DNA of 64,000 nt, taken from NCBI RefSeq assembly GCF_965277665.1, contig NZ_OZ255835.1:4068675-4132674 (forward strand), written 5' to 3'. The position numbers were made by a program, and so were the translations under genes. This document shows, in pieces, positions 39,095 to 48,051 of the stretch. Origin of the DNA: Lichenicoccus sp965277665 (lineage in GTDB: Bacteria > Pseudomonadota > Alphaproteobacteria > Acetobacterales > Acetobacteraceae). Position 1 is the stretch's first letter, and each line of letters starts with the position of its first letter. The notes under the pieces were generated by a model, which saw only the letters and a list, made by a program, of their open reading frames with translations, ran no database searches and was not told the DNA's origin.

Positions 39095-40106
39095 GTGTTA
39101 AGTCCCGGATTGTGGTGGTGCATCATATGAGCATCTCCGGAGGGACGTCAGGTTCTCCAGGGTTGCGCCAAGACGACGCACGCTGTCCGAGCTGAGCTAC
39201 AGCGATCGCGCGCATCGGTCGCGACGCTCGCCCGGCAGTTGAGGATCAACCCCAAGACGGTCCTGAAGTAGCGCAAGCGCGCGGTCGTCCAGGACTATCC
39301 GATGGGACCAAAGGAAGCACGCTCGACCGTGCTGACGCCGCTCGAGGAGGCGGCCATCGTTGCGTTCCGCAAGCAGACGCTGCTGCCGCTCGACGACGTG
39401 CTGTTCGCGCTGCAGCCGCAGATCCCGAACCTGACCCGCTCCAGCCTGCATAGGCTCCTGGAGCGCCACGGCTCAGCGGTCTCTTGCCGCTGAACCCGCC
39501 TGCCCAAGAGCGACACCTCAAGGCAGCGAAACCGCGCTTCAAGAGCTATCCGATCGGCTTCTTCCACATCGACATCGCCGAAGTGCGTTGCGAGGACGGC
39601 AAGCTGTTCCTCTATGTCGGCATCGACCGGACGGCGAAGTTCGCCTACGCGGAGCTCCATCCCGAGGCGACAAGACCAGTCGCCACCCAGATGCTGAGCA
39701 ACCTCATCGAGGCCGTGCCCTACCGCATCCACACGGTGCTCACTGACAACGGCCTTCAGTTCACCCACAAGCCAGGCACCTCGACCTACAGCATGCACGC
39801 CTTCGACCGCGTCTGCCTGGCCAACGGCATCGAGCACCGGCTCACCCAGCCCAATCATCCCTGGACAAACGGGCAGGTCGAACGGATGAACCGCACCATC
39901 AAGGACGCGACCGTGCGGGCCTTCCATTATGCCTCGGCGAGCGAGCTGAAACAGCACCTCCACGCCTTCCTGCTCGCCTACAACTGCGCCCGCAGACTGA
40001 AAACGCTCAAGAGCAGCACACCCTACGAATTCCTCTGCCGCCAGTGGACGGTCGAGCCCGAACGCTTCAAGCTAAACCCGAACCACCACAATCCGGGACT
40101 AAACAC
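39095..40106 (+). mobile_element. IS481-family insertion sequence flanked by CTAG duplications
   Basis: About 1.01 kb is bounded by inverted repeats that match over 28 nt with one mismatch when the flanks are included (39092-39119 and 40082-40109; core GTCCCGGATTGTGGTGGT). CTAG lies directly outside each end (39091-39094 and 40107-40110), a 4-bp target duplication. IS481 is known to insert at NCTAGN. The transposase inside is decayed. Confidence 0.9.
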
Positions 40107-40110
40107 CTAG
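39170..40110 (+). pseudogene. IS481-family transposase, nonsense mutation and frameshift
   Basis: The DDE transposase is split. The N-terminal helix-turn-helix part (ATLARQLRINPKTVLK) is interrupted by TAG at 39269-39271 where family members have Trp (LKWRKR). After RHGSAVSCR (about 39490) the reading frame shifts. The catalytic core then continues in another frame from PIGFFHIDIAEV through LTDNGLQF to HPWTNGQVERMNRT. The final TAG stop comes from the flanking CTAG target duplication. Confidence 0.9.
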
Positions 40111-40323
40111 CCGACAAGGAGGGACGCAAATAGCGCAGGCTGCAAGGACCGCTTTCCACCAGATCGTGACAGACCAATGTCTATCAGAGATCGACCTTTA
40201 GCAGCCATACCAACGTAGGTGATGGGTTTGGCCGCCGAAGTGCCGGACGCTCAGCCTGGGTGTCACCTTCGACTATAACCGTGAAGCGATGTTGGCGGCA
40301 TCGCTTGCTGAGGAGACGGTAGC

Positions 40324-40698
40324 ATGACACGCGTTCTTCTGATCGGCATCAAGCCCGAGGCAGTAGATTTCTCCGATCCTGACCTGCCGTCGGGCTTCAC
40401 AGCCGAGATGATCGCGGCTGGAATAGACGTGGCCTTGTCGGACATGAAGGCGCGCGGTTGGGAGGGCGCTTTTTGCTCAATCCTGCCGGACAACAGCGCC
40501 GAAGCGACGATCGCCGCGTCGCTTGCTGAGCACTGGGATTGCATCGTCATCGGCGGCGGCATCCGAGTGCCATCAAAGGGTCTGCTGTTGTTCGAGCGGG
40601 TCCTCAACGCCATCCACCGCGGCGCTTCAAAGACGCCGATCGCGTTCAACACCTCTCCAAACAATACTGCCGATGCGGCGGCAAGGTGGTTGGACTAA
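40324..40698 (+). CDS. Conserved-looking hypothetical protein, 124 aa
   Basis: A small soluble alpha/beta protein that starts VLLIGIKPEAVDFSDPDLP and has a Rossmann-like hydrophobic strand before a glycine turn (WDCIVIGGGIRV). Composition is less GC-biased than in the neighbours. There is a GAGGAGACGGTAGC ribosome binding region before the ATG. It stands alone between the IS remnants and the tetR gene. No function is assigned. Confidence 0.65.
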   Translation: MTRVLLIGIKPEAVDFSDPDLPSGFTAEMIAAGIDVALSDMKARGWEGAFCSILPDNSAEATIAASLAEHWDCIVIGGGIRVPSKGLLLFERVLNAIHRGASKTPIAFNTSPNNTADAAARWLD

Positions 40699-40803
40699 CC
40701 GCTACCGGCTCCCAGGTCCGGCGTCGTACGGAGTGACCGCCGTGTCGGAGGACGGTCGCCTCAAGGAGAGGCGAGGAGTCCGAATTCCACCAAAACAAGA
40801 TGA

Positions 40804-41496
40804 TCAGGTTGCAGGCCGGGAGGCGCCTGGCGCCCTCGCGATCTGCTCGAGGAGGCGCGTCCGCTGCGGCCGATCGGCGAAACCGAGCAGCAGGACCGAG
40901 GCGCCGGTCGCGAATGCCGGCCCGAGTTCCGCGTCCTGCAGTTCACCGGCTATCCAGAACGAAACGCAGCCGCGGAACTGAAAGGCGAGTAGCCCGGCGA
41001 GCACCCGCTCCGCGGCCGGCCTGACCGCAGCCGCGAGGCCGGCATGGTCGCCGAGCGCCAGCGACCAGAGCGCGCCGGAATGCGGCCGGATCGCGCCCGG
41101 CGCCTGGTTTGCCACCCCGAGCGAGCCCACCACCGCCTTGCTCACCTCAGGCTGCTCGAGCAGAAGGCCGGTCGCAATCCCACCCATGACCAGGACACGA
41201 CCGATCGCCGTCTCGGCCTTCGGCCCGGCGGCCGGCGGTCGCTGGCGGAAGCGCTCGGCCATGCTGTCGATCAACCGCGCCGACAGCGCCTGCATGATCG
41301 CGTTCTTGTTGCCGAAATGATTGAAGGGCGTCGCGAAGCCGACATCGGCCTCCGCCGCCAGCGCACGCATCGAGAAGTCAGCCGACGCATCCTCGCGCAA
41401 CAGCCGCTCGGCGGCATCCAGGATCAGGCCGCGGGCGGCCTGCCGGTTGCGCTCCCTCAGTGGCGGCCGCTTCAGCTCGTCCATGCGGTCATTCAA
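40804..41496 (-). CDS. TetR/AcrR family transcriptional regulator
   Basis: A 230-residue repressor. The N-terminal helix-turn-helix reads RGLILDAAERLLRE, then MRALAAEADVGFATPFNHFGNK, with the expected F-x-H-F-x-K end. The C-terminal ligand domain is helical and unassigned. It is divergent from the SDR gene, and the shared gap contains two operator-like repeats, so it probably represses both genes. Confidence 0.9.
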   Translation of the reverse strand: MNDRMDELKRPPLRERNRQAARGLILDAAERLLREDASADFSMRALAAEADVGFATPFNHFGNKNAIMQALSARLIDSMAERFRQRPPAAGPKAETAIGRVLVMGGIATGLLLEQPEVSKAVVGSLGVANQAPGAIRPHSGALWSLALGDHAGLAAAVRPAAERVLAGLLAFQFRGCVSFWIAGELQDAELGPAFATGASVLLLGFADRPQRTRLLEQIARAPGASRPAT

Positions 41497-41514
41497 TCCC
41501 CCCTTGCAGAATCT

Positions 41515-41546
41515 GTATCACGATATCAACTCATATCACGATATCA
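41515..41546. promoter_or_regulatory. Tandem operator-like repeats between tetR and the SDR gene
   Basis: TATCACGATATCA occurs twice, at 41516-41528 and 41534-41546, with an 18-bp period. Each is a near-palindrome of the form ATATC-AC-GATAT (the first copy has G at its first position). The 18-bp spacing is close to two helical turns. They lie in the 71-bp gap of a divergent tetR pair, the usual site for autoregulation. Confidence 0.7.
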
Positions 41547-41567
41547 TAATCGTTCAAGGAGCCGATC

Positions 41568-42404
41568 ATGGCGGACACAAGGACCTTTCTCATCACAGGC
41601 GTCAGTTCCGGTCTCGGCAGGGCGTTCGCGGCCGGAGCCTTGCAGGCCGGGCACCGGGTGATCGGCACCGTCCGCCACCCGGACGCTGTGGCGGCGCACG
41701 AGGCGCTGGCGCCCGGCCGTGCCTCGGCCGTCATTCTGGATGTGACCGACTTCGACGCTGTCCCCGCTGCGGTCAGTCGCGTGGAGCGCGAGGTCGGTCC
41801 CATCGATGTCCTGGTCAACAATGCCGGCTACGGGCACGAAGGCATCCTCGAGGAATCGACGCTCGACGACGTCCGGCGGCAATTCGACGCCAACGTGTTC
41901 GGTGCCGTCGCGATGATCAAGGCTGTGCTGCCTGGGATGCGGGCACGCCGCTCCGGGCACATCGTCAATGTCACCTCCATGGGCGGCTTCATCACCATGC
42001 CCGGCATTACCGCCTATTGCGGCAGCAAGTTCGCACTCGAGGGCATCTCGGAGGCCCTGGCCAAGGAGGTGAGGGCGCTCGGGGTGTGGGTAACTGCGCT
42101 GGCGCCTGGCCAGTTCCGCACCGACTGGGCCGGGCGGTCGATGGACCGGGCGCCCCGCAGCATCTCCGAGTACGATGCGGTGATGGATCCGATCCGGGCG
42201 GCGCGGCAGGCCAAGAGCGGGCGGCAGCCGGGTGATCCGGCCAGGGCGGCCGAGGCGCTGCTCAAGCTAGTCGCCTCCGACGATCCGCCGGTCCGGCTCT
42301 ATCTCGGCGCCGATGCAATGCAACTCGTCGGCGACAAGATCGCAGCGATGCGGACCGAAATGGCGGCCTGGGAGACGGTCTCCCGATCCACCGACTTCGC
42401 CTAG
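41568..42404 (+). CDS. SDR family oxidoreductase
   Basis: A 278-residue short-chain dehydrogenase. The cofactor loop is TGVSSGLG, followed by the LVNNAGYG motif. The catalytic serine is in NVTSMGG and the pair in YCGSK. The C-terminus (LYLGADAMQLVGDKI) matches the oxidoreductase group often annotated as retinol- or 17-beta-HSD-like. It is probably induced when the divergent TetR is released. The ribosome binding site is AAGGAG. Confidence 0.9.
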   Translation: MADTRTFLITGVSSGLGRAFAAGALQAGHRVIGTVRHPDAVAAHEALAPGRASAVILDVTDFDAVPAAVSRVEREVGPIDVLVNNAGYGHEGILEESTLDDVRRQFDANVFGAVAMIKAVLPGMRARRSGHIVNVTSMGGFITMPGITAYCGSKFALEGISEALAKEVRALGVWVTALAPGQFRTDWAGRSMDRAPRSISEYDAVMDPIRAARQAKSGRQPGDPARAAEALLKLVASDDPPVRLYLGADAMQLVGDKIAAMRTEMAAWETVSRSTDFA

Positions 42405-42483
42405 CGGTTACCTGCAAGCTGGCCGACGCCTGCACGGGACTCGACCGTCGATGCTCTCCAGAATGGACAGTCTGGAGGATGCG

Positions 42484-43305
42484 ATGCCCGCTCAGCGATG
42501 GACGATGATCATCCTGTGCGCCCTGGCGACCACGATCAACTATGTCGATCGCGCGACCCTGTCGGTCGCCGCTCCCGCGATGCAACGCGCGCTGCATCTC
42601 GGCCCGGCGACCATGGGGTTGCTGCTCGGCGCGTTCTTCTGGACCTATGCCCTGATGCAGATTCCCGGTGGCTGGGTCGTGGACCGCATCGGCGCGCGAG
42701 CCGCCTACGCGGGCGCGGTGGCGTGGTGGTCGACCTGCACCGCGGCGACCGCGCTGGTGCGGGGCGCCGGCACGACTTTCGGGCTCCGGCTGCTGCTCGG
42801 CGTCGGCGAGGCCGGCAGCTATCCCTCGAACACCAAGGTCGCGGCGCTGTGCCGGGACTGGTCTCGATCCCGTCCGCCTGGCTGGGGGGCTGGACGTCGG
42901 ACCAGATGTATCGGCGCGGCTTCAGCCTGACGCCGCGCGCAAGACCTGCCTTGTCGGCGGCCTGCTGATGTCGTCGGTGATCGCGCTGGCGGCCTTCGTG
43001 CGATCGACCGATGCGGCCGTGCTGCTGCTCGCCTTGTCCTACGGCAGCATTGCCTTTACCGGGCGAACATGTGGGCGTTGCCGGGCGACGTGGCACCGAC
43101 CCCGGCGCACGTGGCGTCCCTGGCCGGCATCCAGAACGGCGCTGCCAATCTCGCCGGCATCGCGATCTCGACCTTCACCGGCGTCATGCTGGCGATCACG
43201 CACGGCTCGTTCCTGGTGCCGCTCTGCGTGGCCGGCGGCTTCTGCATCCTGGGTGCGCTGATCTACCTGTTGCTGGTCGGACGCATCGAGCCGCTGGAAC
43301 TTTGA
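42484..43305 (+). pseudogene. MFS transporter (ACS family), internally deleted and frameshifted
   Basis: The first about 125 codons match anion:cation symporters (INYVDRATLSVAAPAM, then GVGEAGSYPSN). Homology then jumps to WLGGWTSDQMYRRG in another frame, so roughly 150 codons of the middle are gone (near 42858). Two more frame changes follow, near 42940 (RARKTC) and near 43065 (IAFTG to MWALPGDVAP). The C-terminal end (LVGRIEPLEL) is intact. The normal ribosome binding site remains. Confidence 0.88.
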
Positions 43306-43415
43306 CACCCCCGCAAGCCGGATCATCAGCTTTCGGGACAGCGAGTTATCCGGAGCGCAACGAGTGAAGGCCTGGCTTTGCCCGGAACCCATCCCCTGAA
43401 TTCAAGAATCAGGGT

Positions 43416-43455
43416 CTGGGGCCTCAGGCCCCAGCGGGTCAAGGGCGGAGCCCTT
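43416..43455 (-). repeat. GC-rich palindromic dispersed repeat, copy 2
   Basis: Read on the minus strand, this is AAGGGCTCCGCCCTT, then GACCCG, then CTGGGGCCTGAGGCCCCAG. It has the same architecture and core as 24117-24155, with compensating changes in the first stem. It lies between the broken MFS gene and the 3' end of the potassium channel gene, where it could terminate that gene. Confidence 0.85.
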
Positions 43456-43477
43456 GCGCTTGGTTTTTCGCAGGCCG

Positions 43478-44509
43478 CTAGACCGAAGCGCGAAACCCGC
43501 CGAGCACCACCTCGTGGCCGCTTCGTACGATGACGGTGACGCCGCTGCCCGGGCGCACGCGCATCTGCGGGCGCAAATCGTCCACCGGCGCCGCACCCGG
43601 CGCCTGCACCGCGAGCACCAGGAACCCGTGCGCTGCCTGCTGCTCGATCTCGGCGACGGTGAGGTCGGCGAACGCGCTGCCGGGCTCGGCGATCACCATC
43701 TCGAGTTCGAGTCCCAGCTTGCGCAGGCTGGTGGACGCCTCTCGCTCGGAGTTGCGGATCGAGTTGCTCAGTTCCGGATACATGATGATCTCCGCGATCC
43801 GCTCGGCGCCGATCGCGGTCGGCAGCACGACCCGGTTCGCACCCGCCTGCAGCAGCTTGCTCTCGGTGGCCGGCGCCTCGCCGCGCGCGATGATGATCAT
43901 GCTGGAATTCAGGCTGCGTGCGGTGAGCGTGATGAACACGTTGGCCGCATCGTCGGGCAGCACGGTCGCGAGCGCATGGGCGCGGTCGATGCCGGCCGAC
44001 CGCAGCGCCTCCTCCTCGGTCGCATCGCCGATCAGGCTGAGATAGCCCTGCGCCTGCGCCTGGGCATGGCGCGCCTCGCTGCGTTCCAGGATCACCAGGC
44101 GCTGGCCGCCGGCCTTGAGTTCGCCGGCCAGCATGCTCCCGATGCGGCCGAAACCGCAGATGATGATATGCTCGCGCAGCTCGTCGATCTGCGTCTTCAT
44201 GCGCCTGCCTCCGAGAATCTCGTTGAACTGGTTGAAGGTAATGAACTGCACGAGGGCGCCGGTGACGAAGATGGTGCCGGAGCAGCCCAGCACGATCAGG
44301 CTCATCGTGACGATCCGCAGGCCCTCGGTGTCGATCGGCCGCACCTCGCCATAGCCCACGGTGAACACCGTCAGGATGGTGAAATAGAGTGCGTCGTCGA
44401 ACGACCAGCCATGCAGCATGAAGGCGGTAATGGCGCCGGCACTGACGGCCAGCACGAAGGCGATGCCGCAGAGCAGGTTGCGCAGCGGACCCGAAACGGT
44501 GTTCCTCAT
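43478..44509 (-). CDS. Potassium channel with RCK (TrkA-N/C) domains
   Basis: A 343-residue inner-membrane channel. Two transmembrane segments flank the selectivity filter TVGYGE. A Rossmann RCK domain begins IIICGFGRIGSMLAGEL. A TrkA-C-like domain closes the protein. This is the Kch/MthK layout: cytoplasmic ligand or nucleotide binding would gate K+ flow. It is divergent from the FkbH-like gene with a 29-nt gap. Confidence 0.93.
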   Translation of the reverse strand: MRNTVSGPLRNLLCGIAFVLAVSAGAITAFMLHGWSFDDALYFTILTVFTVGYGEVRPIDTEGLRIVTMSLIVLGCSGTIFVTGALVQFITFNQFNEILGGRRMKTQIDELREHIIICGFGRIGSMLAGELKAGGQRLVILERSEARHAQAQAQGYLSLIGDATEEEALRSAGIDRAHALATVLPDDAANVFITLTARSLNSSMIIIARGEAPATESKLLQAGANRVVLPTAIGAERIAEIIMYPELSNSIRNSEREASTSLRKLGLELEMVIAEPGSAFADLTVAEIEQQAAHGFLVLAVQAPGAAPVDDLRPQMRVRPGSGVTVIVRSGHEVVLGGFRASV

Positions 44510-44538
44510 CGACGGCGGCGCCTGCCGCGGAGGCTCTG

Positions 44539-46440
44539 ATGCCCAAACCCGGCCTCGCCTGGCTGCCGGCCGCCGACGCCTTCAATGCCGGGCTGAAGCG
44601 GCTGCAGGAGGCAGGCGCGCGACAGGAGGGGGGGCGCGCCCACTGGGACGCGCTGGTTGCCCTGGCCAGGCTGCGGCTCGACTTCCTGCGCACCGACCGG
44701 CTCGATGCGGTGCTGCGTCGCGATTATCCGCAGCCGCCGGATCACAACCCGGGCCGCCCGGTGCGCCTTGCGGTGCTGGGATCCTCGACGACCGCGCATC
44801 TCGCCGCACCGATCCGCATTGCCGGCCTGCGCCGCGCCATCCATGTCACCATCCATGAAGGCGAGTATGGCCAGTATCTGCAGGAACTGGGCGACGTAAA
44901 CTCCGCGCTGCACCGTTTTTGTCCCGATACGGTGCTGCTGGCGCTCGATGCGCGGCACCTCACGCTGGGACTCGCACCGGGTGCCGACGGGGCGCAGGCG
45001 CAGGCCAGCCTCGACGCGGTGATCGCGACCTTGCGCGCTTGCTGGCGGATGGCGCGCGACCTCGGCGCGAGCGTGATCCAGCAGGCGGCGGTGGCGGTGC
45101 TGCCCGGCATGGTCGGCAACAACGAGCAGCGCCTGCCCGGCTCGCCTGCCGGCATGCTGGTCCGCCTGAATGCGGCGCTGCGCGAGGCGGCCGATGCCGA
45201 CGGCGTGCATGTCCTGGCCATCGACGAGGCGGCGGCGCGCGACGGCATCGGCGAATGGCACGATCCCGTGCTCTGGCATCGGACGAAGCAGGAGATCTCG
45301 CCGGTCGCCGCCCCGGTCTATGGCGACCTCGTTGGCCGCCTGCTCGCGGCCCTGCAGGGACGATCCGCCAAGTGCCTGGTGCTCGACCTCGACAACACGC
45401 TCTGGGGCGGCGACATCGGCGATGACGGGATCGACGGCATCGTGCTCGGCCAGGGCTCGGCACTCGGCGAGGCGCATCTCGCGGTGCAGCACTACGCGCG
45501 CGCCCTGGCCGCGCGCGGGGTGATGCTGGCGATCTGCTCGAGGAACGACGAGGCCGTGGCACTCGCGGCGTTCGAGGGACATCCGGAGATGCTGCTGCTT
45601 CGGTCCGACATCGCCGCGTTCGTCGCCAACCGGGACGACAAGGCCACCAACCTGCGTCGCATCGCGGCCGCGCTGCATATCGGCCTCGACAGCCTGGTCC
45701 TGCTCGACGACAGCGCCTTCGAGCGCAATCTGGTGCGCGTGGCACTTCCCGAGATAGCGGTCCCCGAGGTGCCGGACGACGAGCCGGCGCTGATGCCGTC
45801 GGTGCTCGCGGCGGCGGGCTATTTCGAGACGGTCTCGATCACCGACGGCGCGCGCTATGCCGCGGAGCGCGACCGCGACCGGACCGTCCCGGAAGCGACG
45901 GCCGACCTGCCGGGCTACCTGCGCTCCCTGGAGATGACGCTGACCTGGCGTCGGTTCGACCGCATGGCGCTGCAGCGCATCGTGCAGCTCGTCAACAAGA
46001 CCAACCAGTTCAACCTGACGACGCGCCGCACGACCGCCGCCGGCATCCTCGCCTTGATCGACGACCCGGCGGCGTTCGGCCTGCAGTTGCGGCTGCGCGA
46101 CCGGCACGGCGACAGCGGCATCATCGCGGTGGTGATCGGCCGGATGCAGCCGGACCATGTCTGCCGGATCGAGACCTGGCTGATGTCGTGCCGGGTGCTC
46201 GGGCGCGGCGTCGAGCGGGCAGTGCTGGCCGTGCTAGCGTCGCAGGCGACCGCGCGCGGCGCCACCGCGCTGCATGGCGAATACATCCCGAGCGGCCGCA
46301 ACGGCATGGTATCGACGCACTATCAAAGGCTCGGCTTTGCCGTGGGCGCCGAGGCAGCGGATGGCGGCCACGACGCGATCCTCGACCTGCAGGGACTCGT
46401 TTCGCCGGACCCCGGCATGGCGATCGTCGAAGGGACCTGA
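44539..46440 (+). CDS. FkbH-like HAD-IIIC protein with acyltransferase-like C-terminus
   Basis: A 633-residue protein. The central HAD domain has VLDLDNTLWGG (DxD motif), ICSRNDE and LDDSAFER. The N-terminal region resembles an SGNH-like fold (LAVLGSSTTAHL). The C-terminus is GNAT-like (VNKTNQFNLTTRR, then GRGVERAVL). FkbH proteins move a glyceryl group from 1,3-bisphosphoglycerate onto an acyl carrier protein, as the first step of glycolate-type extender units. The next gene encodes a carrier protein, 2 nt away, which supports that role. Confidence 0.88.
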   Translation: MPKPGLAWLPAADAFNAGLKRLQEAGARQEGGRAHWDALVALARLRLDFLRTDRLDAVLRRDYPQPPDHNPGRPVRLAVLGSSTTAHLAAPIRIAGLRRAIHVTIHEGEYGQYLQELGDVNSALHRFCPDTVLLALDARHLTLGLAPGADGAQAQASLDAVIATLRACWRMARDLGASVIQQAAVAVLPGMVGNNEQRLPGSPAGMLVRLNAALREAADADGVHVLAIDEAAARDGIGEWHDPVLWHRTKQEISPVAAPVYGDLVGRLLAALQGRSAKCLVLDLDNTLWGGDIGDDGIDGIVLGQGSALGEAHLAVQHYARALAARGVMLAICSRNDEAVALAAFEGHPEMLLLRSDIAAFVANRDDKATNLRRIAAALHIGLDSLVLLDDSAFERNLVRVALPEIAVPEVPDDEPALMPSVLAAAGYFETVSITDGARYAAERDRDRTVPEATADLPGYLRSLEMTLTWRRFDRMALQRIVQLVNKTNQFNLTTRRTTAAGILALIDDPAAFGLQLRLRDRHGDSGIIAVVIGRMQPDHVCRIETWLMSCRVLGRGVERAVLAVLASQATARGATALHGEYIPSGRNGMVSTHYQRLGFAVGAEAADGGHDAILDLQGLVSPDPGMAIVEGT

Positions 46441-46442
46441 GA

Positions 46443-46718
46443 ATGAGCGATTCTGTGGAGGACCCTGGGGGCGACGCCGCGATCTATGCCGGCCTGACCG
46501 AGGTGTTCCACGAGGTGTTCGGTGATGACAGCCTGGTGCTCGACGCCGGCACCGCCGCGGACACCGTGGCGGGGTGGGACTCGATCAGGATGGTGAGCAT
46601 CATCCTGGGGGTTGAACGGCATTTCGCCGTCAGGCTGCGCTCGCGCGAGGTGGACAAGCTGCGCAATGTGGGCGATCTCGCAGAGCTGGTGAGGATCAAG
46701 ACCGCTGCGCCGTCGTAG
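46443..46718 (+). CDS. Acyl carrier protein
   Basis: A 91-residue carrier protein with the phosphopantetheine serine in GWDSIRMV. It is acidic, and its helices follow the ACP pattern. It starts 2 nt after the FkbH-like stop, so it is probably its dedicated partner. It is not FabF-linked AcpP, which would carry DSLDTVELVM. Confidence 0.9.
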   Translation: MSDSVEDPGGDAAIYAGLTEVFHEVFGDDSLVLDAGTAADTVAGWDSIRMVSIILGVERHFAVRLRSREVDKLRNVGDLAELVRIKTAAPS

Positions 46719-46751
46719 CGGCAAGGTCGTATCAGCGTTGGCGAGGGACCG

Positions 46752-48026
46752 ATGGGCGCTGGGTTGCAGCAGGCGGCGATTGGGCCGGAGCCGATCGAAA
46801 CGCTGGCCGGTGCCGCGCGACGGGCCGGCCGCGTGCTGGCCCGGTCGGCGACCGCCACCCGCAATGCGGCACTGCACGCCGCAGCCGCTGCCTTGCGCGA
46901 CACCAGCGCTGCGATCCTGGACGCCAATGCCCGCGATCTGGACGCCTGCACCGGCGCGAATGCTGCGTTCCGCGACCGCCTGGCCCTGACGCCGGAACGG
47001 ATCGAGGCGATGGCGTCGGGGCTGCAGGCTATCGCCGCGCTGCCGGATCCGGTCGGACGGGTGCTCGCCGAATGGGACCGGCCGAACGGCCTGCACCTGC
47101 GCCGGGTGGCGACGCCGATCGGTGTCATCGGCATGATCTACGAGAGCCGTCCGAATGTCGGCGCGGATGCCGCCGGCCTGTGCCTGAAGTCGGGCAACGC
47201 GGTGCTGCTGCGCGGCGGCTCGGAAAGCCTGCACAGCGCGCGCGCCATCCAGTCGGCGATGCAGGCCGGGTTGCGCGATGCCGGGCTGCCGGAGGCGGCG
47301 GTGCAGATGGCGCCGGATGCCGATCGCGCGCATGTCGCAGCCATGCTGGCAGCGGCCGGGCTGATCGACCTGATCATTCCGCGCGGCGGCCGGTCGCTGG
47401 TCGAGCGCGTGCAGCGCGAGGCGCGGGTGCCGGTGCTGGCACACGCGGAAGGGCTCTGCCACACCTATGTCGATGCATCAGCCGATCCGGCGATGGCGCT
47501 GCGTGTCCTGGGCAACGCCAAGATGCGCCGCACCGGGGTCTGCGGCGCGACCGAGACCCTGCTGATCGACCGCGGCATCGCGCCCTCGCAACTGCCCGGG
47601 CTGATCGCGGGCCTGCGCGCGCTCGGCTGCGATTTCCGCGCCGATGCCGCGGCGCGTGCCATCGTGCCCGACCTCACCGCGGCGGATGCGGACAGCTTCG
47701 ATACGGAGTGGCTCGACGCCGTGCTGTCGGTGGCCGTCGTCGATGGTGTCGATGGCGCGCTCGCGCATATCGCGCAGCACTCCAGCGCGCATACCGAGGC
47801 GATCATCGCCGAGGATGCCGCCGTCGCGCGGCAATTCCTCGCAGGCACCGACAGTGCGGTGGTGCTGTGGAACGCCTCGACGCAGTTCTGCGACGGCGGC
47901 GAATTCGGCTTCGGCGCCGAGATCGGCATCGCGACCGGGCGGCTGCATGCGCGTGGCCCGGTCGGCCTGGAGCAGCTCACCAGCTTTCGGTACGAGGTGA
48001 TCGGCACCGGCCAGACGCGGCCCTGA
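46752..48026 (+). CDS. proA: Gamma-glutamyl phosphate reductase
   Basis: A 424-residue aldehyde-dehydrogenase-superfamily enzyme of proline biosynthesis that reduces gamma-glutamyl phosphate to the semialdehyde with NADPH. It has IGVIGMIYESRPNVGADAA, LRGGSES, the catalytic cysteine in RRTGVCGATET and the end GPVGLEQLTSFRY. It lies 33 nt after the carrier protein and leads the proA-nadD-rsfS-rlmH block seen in many alphaproteobacteria. proB is not in the window. Confidence 0.96.
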   Translation: MGAGLQQAAIGPEPIETLAGAARRAGRVLARSATATRNAALHAAAAALRDTSAAILDANARDLDACTGANAAFRDRLALTPERIEAMASGLQAIAALPDPVGRVLAEWDRPNGLHLRRVATPIGVIGMIYESRPNVGADAAGLCLKSGNAVLLRGGSESLHSARAIQSAMQAGLRDAGLPEAAVQMAPDADRAHVAAMLAAAGLIDLIIPRGGRSLVERVQREARVPVLAHAEGLCHTYVDASADPAMALRVLGNAKMRRTGVCGATETLLIDRGIAPSQLPGLIAGLRALGCDFRADAAARAIVPDLTAADADSFDTEWLDAVLSVAVVDGVDGALAHIAQHSSAHTEAIIAEDAAVARQFLAGTDSAVVLWNASTQFCDGGEFGFGAEIGIATGRLHARGPVGLEQLTSFRYEVIGTGQTRP

Positions 48027-48051
48027 GAGCCGGCGCCAGCGCGGCATCCGG

